Origin: a virus
Virus record (IMG/VR): IMGVR_UViG_3300031656_000043
Coordinates: 1-22,266 of that record
DNA length: 22,266 nucleotides
Strand: one strand, 5' to 3'
Shown: positions 6,322 through 12,707 of the stretch, piece after piece
How positions within the stretch are numbered: the stretch's first letter is position 1
Layout: every line of letters starts with the position of its first letter
The notes under the pieces: model-generated
What the model was told of the DNA's origin: nothing
Databases searched by the model: none
Seen by the model: the letters and a program-made list of their open reading frames with translations, nothing else
Program-made: the position numbers and the translations under genes

Positions 6322-7436
6322 CTAAATGCCCTTTGGTTTATGGTTGACGCTAGCGCAGCGTCTTTTGATAGTATTTTATCTACGATTTCAGGCCTACCTA
6401 CGTTGTTAACATCACCCTCTATGATCTCTGCTAGCCAAGGTTCTCTTATGATAAGGATATCTTTTCCTTTATCATTAATAACAGATTGTACTATGCCTGT
6501 GTAGTACCCAGCAATAGAGTCATTGGGCTGTGCATAGCACTTGATAGTCATAGGTACTTTGCAAGTACTTACACCTAGTAGGGTACCCAAAGTTTTAGAT
6601 GATACAACATCAGGTAACCCGTGTGTGTAGAACTCAACCTCGTCCCCTATCTTAAGGTTGTAAGACGATAAAGGGTTTGCTGCTTTATAACTTTTAATGT
6701 TCCATGATTGATACGAAGGGCTAGTTATTACTTTCTTAGGTGCTAACTTAACAGTTCTAATAGTGAGTTCTATATTAGTCTTAGACATATCGAAGGTAAG
6801 CAGTTCACCAGCCTTAACTTCTTTGATGTCATACTTGATACTGTTTCTAGTTAGAGCTGCCTCAAGCATGAATCTTTCAGAAGCATAATAGTAATTACTT
6901 TTCTCTTTATCTATAGCATACCACATAGGTCGCTCACTGTTGCGTACTATATAGAACTTAAGTTCATGGTCATTGTACCAAGTCAAAGCAAAGGCACCGT
7001 GAAGTTTACTTATAACCTCTTCAGGTTCTTTTGCTAACCCCATAGCCCATGCGATATTCTCACTGTCCACTTCAAAGTCTTTATGATCTGGTAGTGTAGT
7101 TTGATCAGTCAAGGTACCGTTGTGGCATAGGGTCACGTTACCATAGGTGAATGGGTGTGCGTTGTCATCATTGATACTACCTTGGGTTGCGTACCTGTTG
7201 TGACCCATCAAGAAGCTACCCGATATACTATTGATCAAGGTGTTTGCTGCATCTAACTGTAAGAAATCACTTGACATTAGTGCACGTTTGTACACACTTA
7301 CTTCGTTATCTTTGTTGTCAGTAGCAACACCAGTACTATGAGGGCCTCTAAGGGCATCCATATATAACAGTTGCTTGAACACTTTGTTCGTTTGAAAAGT
7401 AAGACTGTTTGATACTACCCCTACTAGACCGCACAT
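6318..7436 (-). CDS. Class II glutamine amidotransferase
   Basis: Predicted N-terminal nucleophile enzyme that hydrolyses glutamine and passes on ammonia. After removal of Met1, Cys2 would be the nucleophile (MCGLVGVVSN). Other signature elements are ALRGPHSTG at 28-36, the GHNRYATQG glutamine-binding segment at 78-86, HPF at 94-96, the CHNGTL oxyanion segment at 104-109 and DSEN at 124-127. The amidotransferase domain covers about residues 1-220; residues 220-372 do not show an asparagine-synthetase, phosphoribosyltransferase or GFAT isomerase domain that I can recognise, so the acceptor is probably another enzyme of the operon. ATG at 7436 has AAGGA 7 nt upstream and overlaps the amidoligase gene by 13 nt. 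Confidence 0.9.
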   Translation of the reverse strand: MCGLVGVVSNSLTFQTNKVFKQLLYMDALRGPHSTGVATDNKDNEVSVYKRALMSSDFLQLDAANTLINSISGSFLMGHNRYATQGSINDDNAHPFTYGNVTLCHNGTLTDQTTLPDHKDFEVDSENIAWAMGLAKEPEEVISKLHGAFALTWYNDHELKFYIVRNSERPMWYAIDKEKSNYYYASERFMLEAALTRNSIKYDIKEVKAGELLTFDMSKTNIELTIRTVKLAPKKVITSPSYQSWNIKSYKAANPLSSYNLKIGDEVEFYTHGLPDVVSSKTLGTLLGVSTCKVPMTIKCYAQPNDSIAGYYTGIVQSVINDKGKDILIIREPWLAEIIEGDVNNVGRPEIVDKILSKDAALASTINQRAFR

Positions 7437-8347
7437 AATTTATCCTTTATCTTATCCAATTGGTTGCCACCTTGTAATGATTCTATTAGATTACGGTGGG
7501 TTGTGTTCATTTTAGTGTGGTGTATTATATCTTCAGCTACCCACACACCTTCATATATCTTATTACGTACACGATTAGCAGCTTTTATGTTAGGCACTAA
7601 TAGTTTATCACCAAAGACTTCTCTAAGCATTGCGATGTGACCGCTAGTACTCAGTAGTTTAGGTAAGTCTGACAGGTTGTTGTCATACATTTGAACCCAC
7701 ATCTTTAGAGACAAGAGGTGGTTGATCCAATTGATAAGGGTACTGCTGTCACATGTACCACGGTGACCACGGAACTCTAAAGAACCAAAGTTAATGACAG
7801 ACAACAGGTTTACACTAGAGTACTTAGTCCAGTTACGTGACGTTAAGAACTCAGGCCCGTTTTCTATTAGGTTTATTAGCTTAGACACTTGGTCTTGACC
7901 ACGATACAGAGACAAGGAATAGATACTCTCATCCCTCTCTTGACCACAGACACTGAACAGGTAAGGTTCTACCATAGCATACAGTATCACTAGGTTTAGA
8001 AGTTCGTTCCAAGTCATATCTCTAACGTCTACGTGAACATGCACAGAGGTACGTGCTGAGAAGTTCTTTTGAGGTATAGATGTCAACACTTTGTCTAGTG
8101 CTACCAGTCTACGACATGCACCAGCACCACCAATAGGCCCTTTGAATACAAACTCAACGCCATTCTCACGGAGAGATCCGTCAGTAGTGCAACGCCATCC
8201 GGGTACGCTTATCATTCTTTGCATCTGTTCTACTTCAACTTCGACACCTATCCTAGTGTTAGATAGTAGTGCACCTGTCTTAGTCTTATCATTTTTATAA
8301 GGTACTGCTTCGCTGTGCTGCCACAGTGATTGAATTGTGGAATCCAT
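7424..8347 (-). CDS. Putative amidoligase (glutamine-synthetase-like fold)
   Basis: A 307-residue protein with the core of the Amidoligase_2 group of COOH-NH2 ligases: GVEVEVE at 34-40 (metal-binding acidic strand), TDGSL at 55-59 with VEFVFKGP at 64-71, SVHVHVDV at 101-108 and SLEFRGHRG at 189-197. The order ExE, DGSL, E-V-P, HVHV, EFR is typical for enzymes that couple ATP cleavage to amide bond formation. I place the start at ATG 8347 (GAGGG 9 nt upstream) rather than the TTG at 8356, which touches the ribosome site. It overlaps the end of the 231-aa gene by 53 nt and the amidotransferase start by 13 nt. An ammonia- or amine-using partner of the amidotransferase is a plausible reading. Confidence 0.82.
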   Translation of the reverse strand: MDSTIQSLWQHSEAVPYKNDKTKTGALLSNTRIGVEVEVEQMQRMISVPGWRCTTDGSLRENGVEFVFKGPIGGAGACRRLVALDKVLTSIPQKNFSARTSVHVHVDVRDMTWNELLNLVILYAMVEPYLFSVCGQERDESIYSLSLYRGQDQVSKLINLIENGPEFLTSRNWTKYSSVNLLSVINFGSLEFRGHRGTCDSSTLINWINHLLSLKMWVQMYDNNLSDLPKLLSTSGHIAMLREVFGDKLLVPNIKAANRVRNKIYEGVWVAEDIIHHTKMNTTHRNLIESLQGGNQLDKIKDKLCAV

Positions 8348-8990
8348 TTGGGACAACCCTCTTTAGTATAGGAATGATGTGGCTTACCTCTGGTACTATA
8401 GATATACTGTTGTCTTTTACGATACCAACAGCATGCTTCTTATAGTATAACAGTGGTGTCATTACACCAAATCGATTAGAGATACAAAAGTTAGATGAGA
8501 TTGCTCTAGCTACACTACTGCCAGAGCTAACAGATTCTATGGCTTGCATGTAGGGTGTGTACTCAGGTCTATACAGTAGTTGTATGTCTTCTGAACTAAA
8601 GCTACTTGCTCTGTATCTTTCAGAAGTAAAGGATAACTCTTCAAGTATAGTAGAGTCAAAGACAGTGGTAGCTAGGTTAGATAGTCTTAACCCTTTCTTC
8701 CATTGACGTTGTGCTATCCTCTTGACAAAACACACATGATCTCTCACGTTAACCATACCTAACTCAGGCCATTGTAACTTGTACTTAACTTTAGGATCAT
8801 CCTTACCTACAACAAAGACATCTTCATTGAATCTTTTAAAGCTTAGTATACATCCATTCATCTCTTGGTTGACGTTTATCAACTGAGCAGGGTAGTAGTC
8901 ATCATCGTCTCTTGTTTTAATTTGAATGTAAGTGTCTAAGTAGGTACCGCTTACATCTCTAGCGTTAATATCTTTGAATGGATTGTTCAT
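8295..8990 (-). CDS. Unrecognised protein between the two amidoligases
   Basis: A 231-residue soluble protein that I cannot assign. The N-terminal 75 residues look like a small beta-rich domain (TYIQIKTRDDDDYYPAQLI, then ILSFKRFNEDVFVVG), possibly an SH3- or OB-like barrel; the middle has RQWKKGLRLSNL and a helical part; the end is beta-prone with LLYYKKHAVGIV. No membrane segment, signal peptide or zinc motif is visible. ATG at 8990 overlaps the preceding ligase stop as TAATG, with GAGGATTGCTTA as ribosome site, and the 3' end overlaps the next ligase by 53 nt. Being locked between two ligase genes suggests a structural or substrate-binding partner, which is inference. Confidence 0.75.
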   Translation of the reverse strand: MNNPFKDINARDVSGTYLDTYIQIKTRDDDDYYPAQLINVNQEMNGCILSFKRFNEDVFVVGKDDPKVKYKLQWPELGMVNVRDHVCFVKRIAQRQWKKGLRLSNLATTVFDSTILEELSFTSERYRASSFSSEDIQLLYRPEYTPYMQAIESVSSGSSVARAISSNFCISNRFGVMTPLLYYKKHAVGIVKDNSISIVPEVSHIIPILKRVVPNGFHNSITVAAQRSSTL

Positions 8991-9796
8991 TAAGCAATCC
9001 TCTGTATACCTAGCTCATCTATTATTGCACGAGCAGATTGTTTGTCACTCTTATTAATAACTTTGTTAAGAGTTTTATTATCCACTAACTCTAGGAATTC
9101 AGGTAACATACCTAGATTACTAGTGGCCCATAGGGTAGTGTCGTACACCCAAGACATGAGATCATCAGAGCTTAACCAGAAATTACTGAGAGATCTATAC
9201 TCGACACCGTAAGGTTTGTATCTCATTGATCCTGCTTTACCATACAACTTACGTCTCTGATTGTCAGGGTCTACCTCGATAGATGGTAAGCCTAGTACAA
9301 AGTCTAGCATCTTAACGAGAGCGATACTGTCTGCTTTGTTGGGGTCATCATAGCCTACATGTACGTGACCACCTGCAGTTCTTAAGTTAACCTTAGAGCC
9401 TTGAGGTCTTGGCATTTCACGTCCACTCCAAGCATTCCACTCAGCACTACAACCAAATTCCATAGCCATAGGGCCATAGCTTTCGAGCTCACCTTTGTCG
9501 AACATGTGACTAGCAATGATGACTGGTTGTAAGTCTTTGTTTTCTAAGATGTTTTTAAGAGATGACATAACAGAGTTCATATTGTAAAGGAACTCTATCT
9601 TATTACTGGCAGGGTTGATGTTAAATTCTGCTAGGACATTGTCTTCTTGAACACCACCGTCTGTTACTGGACGAGGGAAGTCTTTACTACCACCTACGTT
9701 ACCTATAGCAGATGTTATGGTACCGGTATGATTCGCTACGAATACCTCAGGGTCTGCACCCACTGTTACGTTTTCCAATTTAGATTTATGTAGCAT
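8990..9796 (-). CDS. phiEco32-like COOH-NH2 ligase, type 2
   Basis: A 268-residue glutamine-synthetase-fold ligase. The sequence carries the signature set of the phage COOH-NH2 ligase type 2 family (PF14395): TVGADPEVFV at 11-20, a GNVGGSKDFPRPV segment, VQEDNVLAEFNINPA at 49-63 (metal and ATP site), GCSAEWNAW at 115-123, AGGHVHVGYD at 141-150, and GVEYRSLSNFWL at 197-208. The frame extends to 9817, but ATG at 9796 has AAGGGAG 6 nt upstream, overlapping the stop of the previous gene, so it is preferred. The family is named for phage phiEco32, where homologues are found with other amide-bond enzymes. It is clearly a different subfamily from the ligase at 7424-8347. Confidence 0.88.
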   Translation of the reverse strand: MLHKSKLENVTVGADPEVFVANHTGTITSAIGNVGGSKDFPRPVTDGGVQEDNVLAEFNINPASNKIEFLYNMNSVMSSLKNILENKDLQPVIIASHMFDKGELESYGPMAMEFGCSAEWNAWSGREMPRPQGSKVNLRTAGGHVHVGYDDPNKADSIALVKMLDFVLGLPSIEVDPDNQRRKLYGKAGSMRYKPYGVEYRSLSNFWLSSDDLMSWVYDTTLWATSNLGMLPEFLELVDNKTLNKVINKSDKQSARAIIDELGIQRIA

Positions 9797-9806
9797 GTTA
9801 ACTCCC

Positions 9807-10730
9807 TTAGGATTCAATTAACTTTATGAGTTGGGCTATTTGTTCCTTGTCCATTGCCAGATCATGTCGTCTTCTATAGTCTAGGTTACTATGCTTGCTT
9901 ACATCTTCTAGCCCTAGTATATCCTTAGCTACACGGGCTTGAAGGTTACCTGTCCGGTATGATGAAGCGGGTTTCTTACAGAAGAACCTACCTAAAGCTT
10001 TGGGATCTGTAGTAGCGTACCGATTGTAGTGACTCTTATCTCTGAAGTAATCTTGTGTACCACCGAAGAGTTCTTTATCGTAGTCATCGCACAGTAATCT
10101 ATTAAGCATTATCTTAGCACCGATTATGCTAAAGTACTGAGGGTATACGATAGTGTTCTCACAAGAATACAAAGGGGATATTGAATCTAAAGGTGAGCAT
10201 TCAGGGTTAAAGCTTTCGGTGTCTATTATATCACTAGCTTGTTGGCTATTGATAGCGAAGGATGTTACTAGTGCTGTGTCAGGGTTAGTGTCATGTTGTT
10301 TCATCACCCTATCCCACACCCTTACGATGTTAGGCTGGTACTGCGGGGCTCTAAGGAGGAACAACGTGAGCATCATCCTGTCGGCTGGCATCTCGGTTGT
10401 AACCTTTAGACCAGACTTGTACCCCTCTGTTGTGCTGGGTATGTCATCCTTTATACTCTCGGTTATAAAAGGTAGGGTCATTAGATAATCCCACCACTTA
10501 GTAGCTAACTCCCATGACATTTCTTTTGTCATCTTGTAGCCTTCAAGGTTCATACAGTCTTCGTTAGAGTAGTACCTTTGAAAGAAAGGTAGGTACTTGA
10601 TAGCGTTAACTCTATTGTGCCTACTCATCTGATCATTAGATAATACATGGTTGACTGGAGCGAAGCATGCTCTTGACACATACTTAAGTACAGTCATATT
10701 ACTTAACGTTACTTCGAATGAAACTGCCAT
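9807..10730 (-). CDS. Unrecognised protein of the amidoligase operon
   Basis: A 307-residue soluble protein without a family that I can name. ATG at 10730 is chosen because AGAGGA lies 7 nt upstream; the frame itself is open to 10766. The first half is helical with many aromatics (YLPFFQRYYSNEDC, LATKWWDYLMTLPF); the centre has MMLTLFLLRAPQYQPNIVRVWDRV; the C-terminus is basic (SNLDYRRRHDLAMDKEQIAQLIKLI). Seven cysteines are scattered but do not form a clear metal site. It is the second gene of the operon, upstream of the phiEco32-like ligase, and is an obvious candidate for a substrate, carrier or regulator of the pathway; nothing in the sequence proves this. Confidence 0.75.
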   Translation of the reverse strand: MAVSFEVTLSNMTVLKYVSRACFAPVNHVLSNDQMSRHNRVNAIKYLPFFQRYYSNEDCMNLEGYKMTKEMSWELATKWWDYLMTLPFITESIKDDIPSTTEGYKSGLKVTTEMPADRMMLTLFLLRAPQYQPNIVRVWDRVMKQHDTNPDTALVTSFAINSQQASDIIDTESFNPECSPLDSISPLYSCENTIVYPQYFSIIGAKIMLNRLLCDDYDKELFGGTQDYFRDKSHYNRYATTDPKALGRFFCKKPASSYRTGNLQARVAKDILGLEDVSKHSNLDYRRRHDLAMDKEQIAQLIKLIES

Positions 10731-10747
10731 TACAATTCCTCTTGGTT

Positions 10748-11017
10748 TTATATGATAGGTTTGCACAGGTAAGAAGCAGAGAACACTTCGTCTTTATGGA
10801 GAGCAGGCCAAGGGCGTGTGTACTTACGTACCTTAGCTGATAGGTCTGAGTCCTCTATGGTACTTTTCTTCCTACATCTGCTGAACACCTGAGGTTTTGT
10901 TAGCCCTGTTATCATTGATAGTTGATTGACGGTGTACTCAGCGTCTGGTATTAATCTACTATGGGTTGTCTTGTTCACTATGAATATTGGTTTGCCTCTG
11001 ACATAATCTTTTGGCAT
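10748..11017 (-). CDS. Small basic protein with HTH-like segment
   Basis: An 89-residue basic protein, first in the amidoligase operon. The frame opens at 11029, but ATG at 11017 has GAGG 6 nt upstream, whereas the ATG at 11029 has no ribosome site and lies only a few bases after promoter-like repeat A3. The segment YTVNQLSMITGLTKPQVFSRCRKK (about residues 28-51) resembles a helix-turn-helix of the kind found in phage DNA-binding accessory proteins and in the tails of HNH homing nucleases. No nuclease motif is present. It might regulate the operon or bind DNA elsewhere; it may also be the remnant of a larger protein. Confidence 0.6.
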   Translation of the reverse strand: MPKDYVRGKPIFIVNKTTHSRLIPDAEYTVNQLSMITGLTKPQVFSRCRKKSTIEDSDLSAKVRKYTRPWPALHKDEVFSASYLCKPII

Positions 11018-11033
11018 GTGATACCTCATTGCT

Positions 11034-11066
11034 TTTGCATGTAGTGTGTCGGTTGTAAGAAAAAAG
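11034..11066 (-). promoter_or_regulatory. Promoter-like repeat A3
   Basis: On the minus strand: TTTTTT (tail of the terminator at 11057-11095), then TTACAACCGACAC, AC and TACATGCAAAA. It ends 17 nt before the chosen start codon at 11017, leaving room for a short leader carrying ATGAGG as ribosome site. Same composite motif as copies A1, A2 and A4. Confidence 0.5.
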
Positions 11067-11095
11067 GAAGCGAGGCTGCTTAGCGTCAGCCCCGC
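11057..11095 (-). terminator. Intrinsic terminator between repeats A4 and A3
   Basis: On the minus strand GCGGGGCTG pairs with CAGCCTCGC (9 bp, one G-U wobble) across an 8-nt loop, followed by TTCCTTTTTTCTT. It sits downstream of repeat A4 with no gene in between, so transcripts begun at A4 would end here unless they read through. Confidence 0.8.
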
Positions 11096-11115
11096 GTCCC
11101 CAAGGAAACTGTGGG

Positions 11116-11150
11116 AATTTGCATGTAGTGTTGTCGGTTACAACAAAAAA
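11116..11150 (-). promoter_or_regulatory. Promoter-like repeat A4
   Basis: On the minus strand: TTTTTT (tail of the terminator at 11145-11190), then TTGTAACCGACAA, CAC and TACATGCAAATT. Fourth copy of the composite motif. It lies directly after the terminator of the 161-aa gene. Confidence 0.5.
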
Positions 11151-11190
11151 GCAGGTGCACCGAACTCAGTTAAGAGAACGATACACCTAC
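11145..11190 (-). terminator. Intrinsic terminator after the 161-aa gene
   Basis: On the minus strand GTAGGTGTATCG pairs with CGGTGCACCTGC: 12 bp including three wobbles, with a 16-nt apical part that may itself fold (CTC with GAG). TTTTTT follows at once. Together with the next hairpin it isolates the 161-aa gene from the amidoligase operon. Confidence 0.8.
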
Positions 11191-11200
11191 AGGGGGAAAG

Positions 11201-11686
11201 TTAGAAGACTGCACCATTTGGTGCTACTGACTCCATCTCTATGTCCATCTCTAATAGAGCAGCAGTTAGTGCGTCTTGTTTAGACTTCTTAACATCGAAG
11301 CTCAGAGCACGAACAGCGGAGATACGAGCATTGGTACCAGCAACAAACTTGGTACCATCTTTACGGACACCTGCTGGGTAGTCACGCAGCTCGAAGAGAA
11401 GGTGAGCTTTAGCTCCATTCTCCAGATCATCTTCGATGTCGTTACCAGCAGCATCTTGAATAGATACAGGTGGCACATCGACATCCATATTGCCATACTT
11501 GGCATTGGTAGAGTACCAGTACCCGCCATCGTTAGCTTGCTTTAGTCCTATCTCAGCTAGACCGTCACCAGTTAGGTGGGCTCCGTACTGTAGACCAAAC
11601 TTACCATTGTACGATCTGCGCAACTTACACGCAGAAATCGTGATGTTAGGTACAACTACACTTCGAATTTTAATCGAATCTTTCAT
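11201..11686 (-). CDS. Possible second ssDNA-binding (OB-fold) protein
   Basis: A 161-residue protein encoded as a single-gene unit, with GGAG 10 nt before ATG at 11686 and a strong terminator just after the stop. The C-terminal half (VSIQDAAGNDIEDDLENGAKAH.. then GTNARISAVRALSF) follows the same order of elements as the gp2.5-like protein at 4160-4627 (VQLVDGKKQKI.., IGNGSKG.., ILTAIQITDL), and both end in phenylalanine, which is why I suggest an OB-fold relative. The acidic tail is less clear (LLEMDIEMESV at 144-154), and the N-terminal half, with ITISACKLRRSYNGKFGLQYGAHL, does not obviously align. It could instead be an unrelated abundant early protein. Confidence 0.4.
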   Translation of the reverse strand: MKDSIKIRSVVVPNITISACKLRRSYNGKFGLQYGAHLTGDGLAEIGLKQANDGGYWYSTNAKYGNMDVDVPPVSIQDAAGNDIEDDLENGAKAHLLFELRDYPAGVRKDGTKFVAGTNARISAVRALSFDVKKSKQDALTAALLEMDIEMESVAPNGAVF

Positions 11687-11740
11687 ACTATATTACTCCA
11701 CTTGGTTATAATTACACTAGGTATATGCCCTTTAGGACAC

Positions 11741-11766
11741 TTCAAGGAGCCCGAAGGGCTCTTAGA
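11741..11766. repeat. GAGCCC-GAA-GGGCTC hairpin, intergenic copy
   Basis: A perfect 6-bp inverted repeat at 11747-11761, within AAGGAGCCCGAAGGGCTCTT. It lies between the membrane protein gene and the 161-aa gene and could act as a weak terminator on either strand, though neither side has a long T-run. Near-identical copies are at 2536-2550 (inside a gene) and 12235-12249 (one base changed). Confidence 0.6.
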
Positions 11767-11767
11767 T

Positions 11768-12046
11768 TTATAGAGTACCACTTACTATAGACATAGCTAA
11801 TGATACAATAAACAGTACAGACATAGACATAAACACCCATGACATTATCAGGGCACGTCTATACTTAAACACTGCACGAGAATGCTCCATATCCAGAATC
11901 ATTCGGATTGGTGTAGCCCCACGTTTCTTGAGACGGCACCAAACACTAACAGCCTCAAGGATACCAAAGATAGCAACGCTACCAAGGAGCCCAATGACTG
12001 ACACAAACAAACCAAGACCCCAAGGGTCAGAAAGAACTTCGTACAT
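11768..12046 (-). CDS. Small membrane protein with two transmembrane helices
   Basis: A 92-residue predicted inner-membrane protein. The start is ATG at 12046 with GGAG 8 nt upstream; the frame also contains a GTG at 12055 but without a ribosome site. Two hydrophobic segments at about residues 10-32 (GLGLFVSVIGLLGSVAIFG) and 64-86 (ALIMSWVFMSMSVLFIVSLAM) flank a basic, arginine-rich cytoplasmic-type loop (CRLKKRGATPIRM, then RAVFKYRR). Size and topology are compatible with a holin or a superinfection-exclusion protein, but no lysis gene lies nearby, so the role stays open. It is the first leftward gene beside the long repeat-rich intergenic region. Confidence 0.6.
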   Translation of the reverse strand: MYEVLSDPWGLGLFVSVIGLLGSVAIFGILEAVSVWCRLKKRGATPIRMILDMEHSRAVFKYRRALIMSWVFMSMSVLFIVSLAMSIVSGTL

Positions 12047-12707
12047 TACACACACTCCATGCCCCCTAAGGGACTCTATTAAACAGGTGTACCTGCAGGG
12101 TATCCACAGGTACTGAAAGGGTCTTACGGGGTCTATAGGGTCTTAAGGGCTATGTTACCCTAGGGACTCCCCATGTCCTCCGTTACTAGCAGATATCTTC
12201 GGGATCTCTAGGGATCTCTATGATATACTACAAGGAGACCGAAGGGCTCTACAGGAACAGTGCAGGAACCTATCAGGGGGGTACAAAGCTATATTAGGGT
12301 ACCGTATATCACAGGGTTATTCTATACACTCCCTAAAGACCCTTTAAGTCCCATTAACCCTTAAGCTCCATTATAGTACCTTATAGAGGGAAACCATTAT
12401 AGTACCTTATAGAGAGAGAGAATACGTAGGAAGATCAGAGCTTACCCGACAGTATGCTTGGAGTAGTGTCCCGAAGACACTCACAGATACACTATAGCTT
12501 AGGGTACGGAGGGGGCCCTAAGCCTATAAGGGCCCTATGGGATCTTATAGAGAATATAGATATCTAGTGTAGAGAATAGATACCCCCCTCCCCTTAAGGG
12601 GCTATAGGGCATTCTCGACACGGCTAGGAACCTTAGAGGTAAAGCTATAGGATATATTCCTATGGTTCTTCTCTCTCTGGTAAACTTTAAGGTCTGGGAG
12701 GACTACA
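12047..12707. other. Repeat-rich non-coding region between divergent gene sets
   Basis: About 660 nt with no convincing gene on either strand. It separates the leftward from the rightward transcription units. It contains three GGGTCT repeats (starts 12119, 12129, 12138), a perfect tandem pair of GGGATCTCTA (12201-12220), a GAGACC-GAA-GGGCTC hairpin copy (12235-12249), two perfect 21-nt direct repeats carrying AGTACCTTATAGAG (12368-12388 and 12394-12414), an inverted repeat GGGCCCT/AGGGCCC (12513-12535), the palindrome CCCCTTAAGGGG (12590-12601), and many CTATAG or TTATAG elements. A promoter for the late genes should lie here; an origin or packaging site is possible. Function is inferred only from position and repeat density. 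Confidence 0.6.
12368..12414 (+). repeat. Two perfect 21-nt direct repeats, motif B
   Basis: Copies at 12368-12388 and 12394-12414 are identical over 21 nt with a 26-nt period, and both include AGTACCTTATAGAG. A purine run AGAGAGAGAG follows the second. The same core on the minus strand leads the 150-aa gene at 3891-3906. Likely a protein-binding or polymerase-recognition site. Confidence 0.75.

Noticed and set aside
8544-8560. GCATGTAGGGTGTGT as a fifth copy of repeat A
   Set aside because: Inside the coding sequence of the 231-aa gene, lacks the CGGTT half and the T-tract.
11302-11711. Several overlapping frames on both strands around the 161-aa gene
   Set aside because: They lack ribosome sites and run against or inside the better supported minus-strand gene bounded by its own terminator.
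12442-12462. A degenerate plus-strand match to the promoter-like repeat A (ACCCGACA then TATGC)
   Set aside because: The gap between the two halves is too short, the T-tract is absent and the second half is incomplete; could be chance.
12454-12564. A 36-codon plus-strand frame starting ATG-CTT-GGA in the repeat-rich region
   Set aside because: No ribosome-binding site, biased composition from the CTATAG and GGGCCC repeats, and no similarity to any protein I know.
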